From Helicobacter sp. 10-6591 (GTDB taxonomy: Bacteria; Campylobacterota; Campylobacteria; Campylobacterales; Helicobacteraceae), in NCBI RefSeq assembly GCF_003288805.1, contig NZ_NHYK01000010.1, positions 1 to 59,941 on the forward strand: a DNA stretch of 59,941 bases, given 5' to 3'. Shown here one piece after another: positions 9,161-18,406 of the stretch. Both the position numbers and the translations under genes were made by a program. The notes under the pieces were generated by a model. It was given only the letters and a program-made list of their open reading frames with translations. It was not told the origin of the DNA and did no database searches. Position 1 is the first letter of the stretch; every line of letters starts with the position of its first letter.

Positions 9161-9841
9161 ATGCAAGATTCTCAAGCTATACAGATACAAGATTTTACCC
9201 AGACGCTAAATCTTGCACGCTCTTTGTATTATGACTTTTTTGCCGGATTTTTTTTGTTTGAGCTTTTAGTAAAACGCAAAGACCTTATATTAAGACAAAT
9301 CAGCATTTTGTCTCAACACCCAATTGGAATCGAGGATTCTGCACGTTTTGCCATGTTGCAGTCTTATTTGCAAAATACCACTATGGATTCTGTGATCCGT
9401 GAATACACACAGACTTTCAATCTCCCTTTTGCTACAAAGAATCTTCCAAAGTTTACAGGTGGAAAAAAAGGCATGCATGCAAATATCCCAAATCCACAAG
9501 TATTTTTATATCTAAGCCATTATAAAGATGGCTGCCTGAATGGCGAAAGTCTCATAGAGGTCAAAAAATTCATCAAGCAAACGCATTTTAGACTTAATGC
9601 CAAGGAGTTTAAAGAAAGTGAAGATCATTTGGGTTTTTTACTGCTTTTGATGCGTCATTTACTACAAGATTCAAGCAAGTATGCAAAAAATTCACAGACT
9701 TTATCGCGCGAGATTTTTCATCAATGTATCTTGCCTATGGGAGTAGATATTGCCAAAGCTTTGCAAGATAGAGAATTAGCTTGTTATGGATTGGTTGGTG
9801 CATTGTTTGAGAGTTTCTTGCATCTAGAGCAGCACGCGTAG
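9161..9841 (+). CDS. fdhM: TorD/DmsD-family chaperone, FdhM-like
   Basis: This all-helical cytoplasmic protein of 226 residues is of the TorD/DmsD type. These chaperones bind Tat signal peptides of molybdoenzymes and hold export back until the cofactor is in. The family-type HxxDHLGFxLxLMxxLL segment appears here as ESEDHLGFLLLLMRHLL near residue 155. It lies between the Fe-S protein and the Tat-targeted Fdh genes. The counterpart in Campylobacter jejuni has been named FdhM. AGGAG at 9151-9155 supports ATG 9161 over the GTG at 9155. Confidence 0.82.
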   Translation: MQDSQAIQIQDFTQTLNLARSLYYDFFAGFFLFELLVKRKDLILRQISILSQHPIGIEDSARFAMLQSYLQNTTMDSVIREYTQTFNLPFATKNLPKFTGGKKGMHANIPNPQVFLYLSHYKDGCLNGESLIEVKKFIKQTHFRLNAKEFKESEDHLGFLLLLMRHLLQDSSKYAKNSQTLSREIFHQCILPMGVDIAKALQDRELACYGLVGALFESFLHLEQHA

Positions 9842-9918
9842 AATCTCTATCTCCATTTAAGCTTTAGGTTAAGGTTTAGATGGGGATAGCAACCCAAAAC
9901 TAACTCTAAGGAGACGTG

Positions 9919-10131
9919 ATGTCTAACGCAAAGAATTTGAGCACTCGTCGTGCAGTATTGAAAAATGCTACGCTTGGTGCAGCGGTTGTAGCGGTAGGCT
10001 CTATGGCTTTGAGCGGGTGCAAGGAAGGGCACACACAAAAAGAAGTTATCAAAGGTAAGAGCAAGAAGCAAGAAGTGTTGTATCGCAACGATACAAAGTA
10101 TTGGCAGGAATATTTCTCGGTAGCGAAATAG
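9919..10131 (+). CDS. Small Tat-signal protein of the formate dehydrogenase region (FdhX-type)
   Basis: This 70-residue protein is mostly a twin-arginine signal (TRRAVLKNATLG, then a hydrophobic stretch ending ALSGC). A short charged tail of about 35 residues follows. It matches the 'formate dehydrogenase region TAT target' family of small proteins encoded directly before fdhA. The SGC could be a lipobox. AAGGAG lies five bases before ATG 9919. Its precise role is unknown. A periplasmic or membrane-bound accessory subunit of the Fdh complex is the usual proposal. Confidence 0.85.
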   Translation: MSNAKNLSTRRAVLKNATLGAAVVAVGSMALSGCKEGHTQKEVIKGKSKKQEVLYRNDTKYWQEYFSVAK

Positions 10132-10158
10132 GACAATTAACAATAATAAGGAGTTAAG

Positions 10159-12981
10159 ATGAGTGAAGTAAATACTAGACGTTCAGCACGCAGATCATTT
10201 CTTAAGCTTTCTGCATTAGCATCAGTAGCTGGTGTGGGAAGTGCTTTTGGAGATGATAGTGCGCGTGTGATACGCAAGGCAAGCGAGCAGGAATTAAAAG
10301 AGATGTACCCACAAGCAAAACGTGTAAAAACCATATGTACACATTGCTCTGTGGGCTGTGGAATTATTGCTGAAGTGCAAGATGGTGTGTGGGTGCGCCA
10401 AGAAGTAGCCCAAGACCATCCTATTTCTCAAGGAGGACATTGTTGTAAGGGTGCTGATTTGATTGATAGAGCAAGAAGTGAGACGAGATTGCGCTATCCA
10501 ATGGAGAAAGTCAATGGAGAGTGGCAGCGCACTAATTGGGAATCTGCAATGGATAAAATCTCAAAGCAGATTATGCAAATCAGAGAGGAAAGCGGACCTG
10601 ATGCGATTATGTGGATAGGAAGCGCGAAACTCTCAAATGAGCAGTGCTATTACTTGCGTAAATTTTCAGCATTTTTCGGGACAAATAACCTCGATCATTG
10701 CAATCGCGTTTGACATGCCCCAACAGTCGTCGGTGTGGCGAATACATTTGGGTTTGGTGGTATGACAAATCATTTAGGTGATATGATGTTTTCAAAATAC
10801 ATTCTTATCATTGGTGCAAATCCTGCGGTCAATCACCCTGTATCAATGGTGCATATTTTGCGCGCAAAGGAGCGCGGTGCGAAACTTGTGTGTATCGACC
10901 CGCATTTTAGTAAAACTGCAGCAAAGTGCGATGAATACCATAGAATCCGAAGCGGGACAGATATAGCATTTGTTTATGGTCTCTTACATGTGATTATCAA
11001 GGAGAAGCTCTATGATGAGAAATTCTTAAAAGATCGCGTTTATGGCTATGAGGAGATTATCAAAGAAGCACAAAAGTTTGATCCACAAGAAGTGAGTAAC
11101 ATTACAGGTATTCCAGCAGATTCTATAATCCACATAGCTAGAGAAATGGCGGCTGCAAAGCCAGCGAGTGCAATTTGGAATCAAGGGCTTACACAGCATA
11201 CGGTTGGTACGAGCAATACACGTATTGTTCCAATTTTACAGATGTTTTTGGGCAATATGGGTAAAAATGGTGGTGGTGTGAATATCTTGCGTGGACATGA
11301 TAATGTGCAAGGAAGTTCAGATATGGCTGCAAATCCTGATGTACTTCCAGGATATTATCCACTCACAGAAGCTTCTTGGAGGCATTTTGCAAAGCATTGG
11401 CGTGTAGATTATGAATGGCTCTTAGGGCGATTCAAAAACAAAAAAATGATGGAATCAGGGGGCTTTGCGCATTCTACTTGGAAATTTGGTGTGCTTGATG
11501 AGGAGAATGCCAAAAATAATGGTGACACAATGCTACGCGCACTTGTGGTGATTGGCACGGGTATGACAAGCGTTTCGCTGCTCGATTTGCAGCGCAAGGC
11601 AATGAATAAACTTGAGCTCGTTGTCTTTATCGATCCTTATGTGAATGATTTGGCAGTTTATTGCGAAAAACAAAACAATCTTTTCGTGCTTCCAGCTGCA
11701 AGCCAAATGGAGACATCAGGTTCTTTGGCTGCGACAAATCGCAGCTACCAATGGAGAAGCAAGGTTATGGAGCCACTTTATGAGTGCAGAGAGGACCAAG
11801 AGATTTTGTTTGATTTTGCGAAACGCTTTGGGTTTTTGGAGGAATTCCAGCGAAGCTTGTATGAAATCGCTAAGGCTGATGGGCGCAGTGAATTTATGTG
11901 GCCAGAGGATGCGACGACAGAATTTACGCAATCTATTCGTAGCATAGGTTTGCAAGGTATGAGTCCCAAGCGTCTGAAAGCCCATCAAGAAAATTGGCAT
12001 ATGTTTGACAAAGTAACTCTTATGGGTAAAGGTCCATTTAAAGGCGAATATTACGGACTTCCTTGGCCCTGCTGGAGTGATAAGCATCCCGGCACGCCAG
12101 TGTTTTATAATGATTCTATCCCTGTAATGCAAGGTGGTATGGGTTTTAGAGTGAATTGGGGGGCAACTGCACCAGATGGCAGAAGTATGCTCTCAGCACA
12201 CACCTTACCGGGTGCAAAAGTAGCAGGACACCCGCCAGTGAGTGTGCAAAATATAGAATCTTTGGGTGTGAAGCTCACGGACAAAGAAAAAGAAGCCATT
12301 GCTGATATGAGTGCTTATTCTTTTGGTATGGGGAATAATATCTTGGTAGAAAAGGCATTAGAAGCGGGGCTTTGTCCTTATGGTAATGGGAAAGCGCGTG
12401 CAGTTGTGTGGAATTGGTATGACAAGATTCCATTGCATAGAGAACCTTTGCATTCTGTACGTCCAGATTTGGTTGATAAATATCCAAGTTTCCCGGATAA
12501 AGAGAATCTGTATAGAGCTAATGTAAAGTATCGCTCACGTCAAAAAGAGAAAGATTGGGCAAAAGAGTATCCAATCAATTTACTAAGCGGGCGAGTTGTA
12601 GCACATATAGGAACAGGAACAGAGACCAGAAGTGCAAAGTATTTGGCTGAAGTGTATGGTGAGATGTTTGTAGAGATTCACCCAGATAAAGCCTTTGAGC
12701 TAGGAGTAAAAGATGGTGATATGGTATGGGTGCATGGCACTATGGGCACAAAGATTCTCACAAAAGCCAAGCTTAGCTACCGCGTGGATTATAACAGCGT
12801 GTGGATGCCACAAAACTTCTCAGGAATGGATCAAGGTAAGAATCTCTTAGAAAACTACCCACAAGGCACAGCGCCTTATGCCATAGGAGAGTCGGCAAAT
12901 ATGGTCTCTAGCTATGGCTTTGACTACAATTGTGCTTGTCCTGAGACAAAATGCGGACTTTGCCGTATAGAAAAAGCATAA
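10159..12981 (+). CDS. fdhA: Formate dehydrogenase catalytic subunit FdhA (selenocysteine-containing)
   Basis: This is the large molybdenum/tungsten bis-MGD subunit, which oxidises formate to CO2 in the periplasm. It has a Tat signal (RRSFLK, residues 12-17) and a 4Fe-4S motif (CTHCSVGC with the later CCKGAD). UGA at 10711-10713 (codon 185) falls exactly where the catalytic Sec/Cys is found: HCNRV-U-HAPTVVG. Reading through gives one continuous 940-residue protein. Without it the gene would appear as two ORFs. The C-terminal molybdopterin dinucleotide domain is intact (LLSGRVVAHIGTGTETR). The neighbours FdhB, FdhC, FdhD and the TorD-like chaperone all fit. AAGGAG precedes the ATG. Confidence 0.96.
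10711..10739 (+). promoter_or_regulatory. UGA selenocysteine codon and candidate SECIS hairpin of fdhA
   Basis: Immediately after the UGA, bases 10717-10724 (GCCCCAAC) can pair with 10732-10739 (GGTGTGGC), closing a seven-base loop that contains GTCGTC. Two mismatches interrupt the stem. Position and size match bacterial SECIS elements recognised by SelB. The fold is drawn by eye. Confidence 0.65.
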
Positions 12982-12992
12982 GGAGGGAGACA

Positions 12993-13625
12993 ATGAGCGA
13001 GAATTTAATGAATGGTTTTAATCATCCTGGTCATGAGCGCATAAAGTTTTATTGCGATGATACGCGCTGCATCGATTGTCATGGCTGTGATGTCGCCTGT
13101 AAGGAGGCCCACCATTTGCCTGTAGGTATTAGTCGCAGACGAGTAGTTACCTTGAATGAAGGCATAGAGGGGGCTGAGAAGTCTATTTCTATTGCCTGTA
13201 TGCATTGTGCTGATGCACCTTGTGCGAAAGTCTGTCCTGTGGATTGCTTTTATATCCGTGCTGATGGAATCGTCTTGCACGACAAAAAGACTTGCATAGG
13301 CTGTGGCTATTGTTTATATGCTTGTCCTTTTGGTGCACCACAATTTCCAAAATCCGATGTGTTTGGTTCGCGTGGATCTATGGATAAATGTACCTTTTGT
13401 GCTGGAGGTCCAGAGGAGACACATAGCGAGGAGGAGTGGCAGTTGTATGGGCAGAATAGAATCGCAGAAGGAAAAGTCCCAGCGTGTGCGGCTATGTGTA
13501 GCACAAAAGCGTTGCTTGCAGGTGGAAGCGATGATGTAAGTGCGATTATCCGCTACAGAGCTATCACTAAGGGTGAAGGTGCACCAAAGATCCCATATAC
13601 TTGGAAAAAAGCCTATGGTGATTAG
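12993..13625 (+). CDS. fdhB: Formate dehydrogenase iron-sulfur subunit FdhB
   Basis: This 210-residue electron-transfer subunit carries four ferredoxin-type cysteine groups: CIDCHGCDVACKEAHH, CMHCADAPCAKVCPVD, CIGCGYCLYACPFGAPQ and the CTFC...CAAMC pair. It passes electrons from the FdhA molybdenum site to the FdhC haems. It has no Tat signal of its own and is presumably exported together with FdhA. A strong AGGAGG box (12981-12986) fixes the start at ATG 12993; the frame stays open upstream but overlaps fdhA. The gene is immediately followed by fdhC. Confidence 0.95.
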   Translation: MSENLMNGFNHPGHERIKFYCDDTRCIDCHGCDVACKEAHHLPVGISRRRVVTLNEGIEGAEKSISIACMHCADAPCAKVCPVDCFYIRADGIVLHDKKTCIGCGYCLYACPFGAPQFPKSDVFGSRGSMDKCTFCAGGPEETHSEEEWQLYGQNRIAEGKVPACAAMCSTKALLAGGSDDVSAIIRYRAITKGEGAPKIPYTWKKAYGD

Positions 13626-13634
13626 GAGGTGGGT

Positions 13635-14687
13635 ATGAGAATGGTATTTTTGTTATCTCTATTGAGCCTTTTTTTCTGTTCGTTATCTAGCGCGCATTCC
13701 ACAGACAAAAAAAATTATGTAGATCCCTCACATATCGGAATCCACGATAAAGAAGTGGATCTTTCATACAACAAACATCTCTATGGTACTTCACAGATTG
13801 AAGCTATTAAAAATTGGGGATTAGGCACAAACACATCAGGCGTGGTGCTAGGCAATGTAATCCCCGGAGATGGTAGCAGTATAGAGGCACTTACTAGCGG
13901 GCAGGAAATATCTGGCATACGCGGTTGGAATGGCTTGGGAGAGCTTTTCACAATCGCGCAAGGTGAGTATTTTGCTCTTATTTTCTTTTGTATTGTGCTT
14001 TTTACACCACTGGCATTTTTTGGACATTATAAAATCATTGGCGCGCGTAAATACAATCATGATTCCAAACTCAGGGTTTTTAGTAAATACAATATTTTGG
14101 TGCATTGGTTTGCTGCTGTGCCTTTTGTGTTGCTCTGTATCACAGGACTTATGATGGTTTTTGGCGACAAGCTTGGCGGTGGGGCACTTGTTAGGTTTGT
14201 GAGGGATTTGCATGGCTTAAGCACGATTGGCTTTGCGATCTTTTGCCCTTTGATGTTTTTTATGTGGGTGAAGGACTGCTTGCCACGATTGTATGATATT
14301 AAGTGGTTTATGATTATGGGTGGCTATTTGGATAAGGCAAACCGCATAATCCCCGCACACAAATTCAATGCCGGGCAAAAGATGTGGTTTTGGGTAGCTA
14401 CATTAGGTGGTGTGGTGATGATTGTAACCGGTGCTGTGATGTTTTTCCAAAATACAGATATAAACACCCTGCGTCTTATGGCGCTAATCCACAATATCAT
14501 AGGTTTTGCTGTGATTGCTCTACTCATTACGCATATCTATATGGCGGCATTTGCAATTGAGGGCGCATTAGAATCAATTGTTAATGGACAAATGGGTGAA
14601 GAGGAAGTTTCAATGCTCCATAGTTATTATTATGAGGATCTCAAAAAGCAAGGCAAGCTAGATTCTATGCGGGTCTCTACGCATTAA
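13635..14687 (+). CDS. fdhC: Formate dehydrogenase cytochrome b subunit FdhC
   Basis: This is the membrane anchor that takes electrons from FdhB and reduces menaquinone. It has an N-terminal signal peptide (about 23 residues), a periplasmic stretch of ~90 residues, then at least four transmembrane helices. Histidines that could ligate haem b include HWFAAVPF near residue 155, DLHGLST near 195, and the IHNIIGF and THIYMAAFAIEGALES region near 285-315. The last of these is a hallmark of the FdnI/FdhC gamma-subunit family. AGGAGG precedes ATG 13635; the GTG at 13629 overlaps that box and is unlikely to be used. Confidence 0.94.
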   Translation: MRMVFLLSLLSLFFCSLSSAHSTDKKNYVDPSHIGIHDKEVDLSYNKHLYGTSQIEAIKNWGLGTNTSGVVLGNVIPGDGSSIEALTSGQEISGIRGWNGLGELFTIAQGEYFALIFFCIVLFTPLAFFGHYKIIGARKYNHDSKLRVFSKYNILVHWFAAVPFVLLCITGLMMVFGDKLGGGALVRFVRDLHGLSTIGFAIFCPLMFFMWVKDCLPRLYDIKWFMIMGGYLDKANRIIPAHKFNAGQKMWFWVATLGGVVMIVTGAVMFFQNTDINTLRLMALIHNIIGFAVIALLITHIYMAAFAIEGALESIVNGQMGEEEVSMLHSYYYEDLKKQGKLDSMRVSTH

Positions 14688-14730
14688 AACACTTTTAGCC
14701 AAAGCTGCTTAGAAATTCAAAGGAGTAGAA

Positions 14731-15588
14731 ATGGAGCGGTTTTTTACTAGTATTCCCATTGTAAGCCTTGCAAAGGGCGAGGATTGTATCCAGTATAAAG
14801 AGGATCTTATTATCAAGGAGCAGAGGATTGCTCTTTATCTTAATGGTAAAAAGCTGCTTTCTACTATGTCTTTACCAAAAGATCAGGATGCACATGCGGT
14901 CGGCTTTTTGATGAGTGAGGGTGTAATAGAATGTATGCAAGATATTACACATCTAAGCATTGCAAAAGATGGCTTTAGCGTGTATGTGGAAGCTAAGATT
15001 AATGAAGAGAATATAAACAACCTTTTTCATGAAAAAACTCTAACTTCAGGTTGTTGTGTGGGCGTGAGTGCAAATTTTGAAGGCAAGATTGTAGAGAAGT
15101 TTATCTCCACAGATTTGCATCTCCCACAAGAGCGACTCTGGGATTTAATTGAAAATTTCGAGCAAGATTCGGGTTTGTTTGAAAAGACAGGCTGTGTGCA
15201 TAAAGCCATTTTGGTTTTTGAGGACGGCACCCAATTAGTCAGTGAAGATGTAGGACGTCATAACGCAATCGATAAGGTAGTGGGAAAAGCTCGTCTAGAT
15301 GGGATTGATATTTCGCGAGCGCTTTTGGTTGTTAGCGGGCGTCTCTCAATGGAGATGGTGATAAAGGCCGCGATGCATAATATCGCCATTGTTATTTCTC
15401 GTTCTGCTACTACAGAGCTTGGAATCAAATCCGCACAATTGCTAGGTATCACCCTTATTGGCTTTGCTCGTGGCAATCGCTGTAATATCTACACACATCC
15501 CTACAGAATCTTGGGCGCACAAGATGTTTTAGAAGATTGTATGTTGGATAGAGATTTTTCTGCTAAGCAGGAGCTTTTTGGTTCGTAG
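14731..15588 (+). CDS. fdhD: Formate dehydrogenase accessory sulfurtransferase FdhD
   Basis: FdhD transfers sulfur from a cysteine desulfurase to the bis-MGD cofactor before it enters FdhA. The 285-residue protein has family motifs: HAVGFLMSEGVI, GCVHKAILV, VSEDVGRHNAIDKVVG, VVSGRLSMEMVIKAAM and GFARGNRCNIYTHPYRI. In place of the usual spaced Cys-x-x-Cys loop there is an adjacent pair in TSGCCVGVSA (about residues 108-109). AAGGAG precedes the ATG. It closes the fdh operon, 43 bases after fdhC. Confidence 0.95.
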   Translation: MERFFTSIPIVSLAKGEDCIQYKEDLIIKEQRIALYLNGKKLLSTMSLPKDQDAHAVGFLMSEGVIECMQDITHLSIAKDGFSVYVEAKINEENINNLFHEKTLTSGCCVGVSANFEGKIVEKFISTDLHLPQERLWDLIENFEQDSGLFEKTGCVHKAILVFEDGTQLVSEDVGRHNAIDKVVGKARLDGIDISRALLVVSGRLSMEMVIKAAMHNIAIVISRSATTELGIKSAQLLGITLIGFARGNRCNIYTHPYRILGAQDVLEDCMLDRDFSAKQELFGS

Positions 15589-15605
15589 TTTGTATTAAGG
15601 GAGTT

Positions 15606-18347
15606 ATGATGGAGCAGTTTTTAGCTCTTAAGGCAAGTGCTGGAAGTGGCAAGACTTTTGCCTTAGCCCTGCGTTTTATTTATCTGCTATGTCAAGGTGC
15701 CAAAGCTTGGGAGATTCTCACTCTCACCTTTACTAAGAAAGCAGCAAATGAGATGAAAACCCGTATCCATAATAATCTGAGAGAATTGCTATCTGCCAGT
15801 ACACAATCAGATTTAGAGCAAAATTTTCTTTTTCAAGAATTGCAAAAAAATGGTATAAGCAAAGAATTTCTTACACAAAATATCCACAGAATCTATGAGG
15901 AATTTTCGACTGCTAGCCTCAAAATCACGACCATCGATTCTTTTTTCTACACTATTTTGCGGAAGTTTTGTTGGTATGTAGGTATAGGCAGTAGCTTTAT
16001 CATTGGAGATTATAGCGATGAACAGATTTATGAACTCTTTTTGGGTTCTCTAGATGCAAGCGACAAAAGAGAGTTTGTAAAATTTATAGATACACTTGAT
16101 ATGAGTTTTTCAAGCTTTCTTGCACTCCTATCTTTGAATAAGCAGGTGTTTTGCTACAAACAAACAAAGAGTATTACAGAGATTAACAACCAAATTACCA
16201 AGAATTTCCACCTACTTAAAACAGAAATTTTAAAGATTCCAAATATCACACCCAGAGTACAAAAACTCCTCCAAAAAGAACCAAAACCTCAAGTTTTATT
16301 AACAGAGAAATGGATTTTTGAGTTTGAAGAGCATAGTTTTTTGAAGAAATTTGCCAAAGATCTAGAATCTTTGCACCCCTTACAGCACGAACTACAGCAG
16401 CTTTTGTATGAATTTGTAGTGGCAAAAGAAGAATTGGTTTTTGGGCAGATAACACAATACAGTGCAAAGTATGAGTACTTTAAGAATCGTATTTTGCGCC
16501 AAAACAACATTTTGCGTTTTGATGATGTTACGGAAAAAAATCATGAGCTCTTAGTCAAGAGCATCGATCGCGATTTTTTTTATTTCCGACTCGATGACAG
16601 GATTATGCATATCTTGCTTGATGAATTCCAAGATACAAGCATATTGCAGTACAAGATTCTCAAACCACTCATTGATGAGGTATGTGGAGGAGATGGACGT
16701 ATAGGCGAGAGAAGCGTATTTATCGTAGGTGACAAGAAGCAAAGCATCTATAGCTTTAGAGGTGGCTTTGCAAGTGTGTTTGAGGAGGCAGCCAAGTCGT
16801 TAAAAAGTGACAATTTGCCGTACAACTATCGATCTGAGGGTAACATAGTAGAATTTATTAACAAAACTTTTGCGCCACAATATGAGGATTATAAGCCACA
16901 AAAGCTCCCAGATAACAGTCTTTATAATAAAGGTTATGTGAGTGTACGCGAAGTCAATGGTACATTTGAAGAAGTCTATATGACGCTGTGTGAGCTTATA
17001 GACTCGAATATACCAAGCGATAAAATCGCAATTTTGTTGTCCAAAAACAATGAAGTGCAAGCCCTAAGCGATTTTATTAAATCACAAAAACGTACTTTCA
17101 AGCTTGTCACAGAATCAAGCAGCAATTTTTTTGCACGCTTTCCTTGCAATGTCCTTATAAATCTCTTGCACTTCACCCATACAAACAACACACTCTTTTT
17201 GCTTAATGCCAAGAAGCAATTAGGCCTACTAAGTACTTCTGTTTTAGAGTTGCCCAAGTTTGATGGGGACTTAGCAAGATATGTGTTTATGCTTATAGAA
17301 TCTCTTGAGATTGGTGGGGTTTTGAGCGCAAAGTTTTTAGAATGTGTATGCAAGTTTGAAAGCCTTGAGACATTCTTACAAGAATACACAAAGCTTCAGA
17401 TTCCTACACCGGTACAAAACCTTAGCGGAGTGAAGATCATGACTATCCATAAATCTAAGGGCTTAGAGTTTGAGCATTTGATAGTCTGTGATAATTTCCA
17501 GCAAAAACGAAACACCCAGCCAAAATTCATCTATGAATATGATGGGGTTGATTGTGTAAAGGTTTATTACAACATTGCAGGGCGAGAAAATGTAGACATA
17601 TCTTACGCAAGAGCAAAGCGCCAAATGCAAGAATTAGAACAAAATGAAGAATTAAATCGTCTCTATGTCGCTTTCACAAGGGCAAGAAAGAGTCTCATTG
17701 TTCTTAAGAAAAAAGAAAAATCCCGCTTTGAATCTTTAAGACTACATACCCAAGAGTTTGGGCAATTACAAGAATGCACCACACCAAGCCAGCAGCCCCA
17801 GGATAAATTACAAGAAAGCAGTATCTGTATCCGTTTGCCAAAACTCGGAGTACAAAAAGACTTTATACAGGATGAGCATGTAGAGCCAGGATTTGATAGT
17901 TTTTCTTTGAGTGCAATTACTTATGGGAAGGCACTGCATACTTGCTTTGAGTATTTTTTGCACGCTAAAGAAAAGTCTGTAGAACTAGAGTCAATCTTAG
18001 AGAATCTCTATGGTTTTATCCTGAATAAGACACAGCGAGATTCTGTAAAAAAGACTTTTGATAGAGCAAGCCAAAGTAGTGAGTTCCAAGCGCTTTTAGC
18101 ACAAGGTAGCGTGTATACAGAAGTCTCTTTTCTCTTAAATGGCGAGATGTTTAGAATCGATACGCTTATTGTAAGCGATGCTTGCTGCTATGTGCTGGAT
18201 TATAAAAGTACATCTTTGGATAAAAAGCAGCACCAACAGCAGGTGCAAGGCTATATGAAATTTGTACAAAATCTTTTTACCAAAAAGACTTTTGGCTATT
18301 TGATCTACCCAAACAGTGAGCAGATCTGTGTGCAAGTCAACTTATAG
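15606..18347 (+). CDS. addA: RecB-like helicase-nuclease AddA
   Basis: This is a UvrD/PcrA-superfamily helicase of 913 residues fused to a C-terminal nuclease. It acts with AddB in double-strand break repair and recombination. The N-terminal Walker A is KASAGSGKT (residues 9-17). Motif Ia is LTFTKKAANEMKTR, the DEAD-type motif II is LLDEFQDTS, motif III/IV is VGDKKQSIYSFRGG, and motif VI is LNRLYVAFTRARKSL. The PD-(D/E)xK nuclease motif is CYVLDYKSTS near the C-terminus. The domain order matches H. pylori AddA. A GGGAG box precedes the paired ATGs. Confidence 0.92.
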   Translation: MMEQFLALKASAGSGKTFALALRFIYLLCQGAKAWEILTLTFTKKAANEMKTRIHNNLRELLSASTQSDLEQNFLFQELQKNGISKEFLTQNIHRIYEEFSTASLKITTIDSFFYTILRKFCWYVGIGSSFIIGDYSDEQIYELFLGSLDASDKREFVKFIDTLDMSFSSFLALLSLNKQVFCYKQTKSITEINNQITKNFHLLKTEILKIPNITPRVQKLLQKEPKPQVLLTEKWIFEFEEHSFLKKFAKDLESLHPLQHELQQLLYEFVVAKEELVFGQITQYSAKYEYFKNRILRQNNILRFDDVTEKNHELLVKSIDRDFFYFRLDDRIMHILLDEFQDTSILQYKILKPLIDEVCGGDGRIGERSVFIVGDKKQSIYSFRGGFASVFEEAAKSLKSDNLPYNYRSEGNIVEFINKTFAPQYEDYKPQKLPDNSLYNKGYVSVREVNGTFEEVYMTLCELIDSNIPSDKIAILLSKNNEVQALSDFIKSQKRTFKLVTESSSNFFARFPCNVLINLLHFTHTNNTLFLLNAKKQLGLLSTSVLELPKFDGDLARYVFMLIESLEIGGVLSAKFLECVCKFESLETFLQEYTKLQIPTPVQNLSGVKIMTIHKSKGLEFEHLIVCDNFQQKRNTQPKFIYEYDGVDCVKVYYNIAGRENVDISYARAKRQMQELEQNEELNRLYVAFTRARKSLIVLKKKEKSRFESLRLHTQEFGQLQECTTPSQQPQDKLQESSICIRLPKLGVQKDFIQDEHVEPGFDSFSLSAITYGKALHTCFEYFLHAKEKSVELESILENLYGFILNKTQRDSVKKTFDRASQSSEFQALLAQGSVYTEVSFLLNGEMFRIDTLIVSDACCYVLDYKSTSLDKKQHQQQVQGYMKFVQNLFTKKTFGYLIYPNSEQICVQVNL

Positions 18348-18406
18348 AATCAGATTTATTTTTATAGAATCCAGACTGTATCAAATCCAACAGATGAGGG
18401 GATATT

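Noticed and set aside
10735..12981. A separate second molybdopterin oxidoreductase gene starting at 10735
   Set aside because: It is the continuation of fdhA after the selenocysteine UGA at 10711; no ribosome site precedes it.
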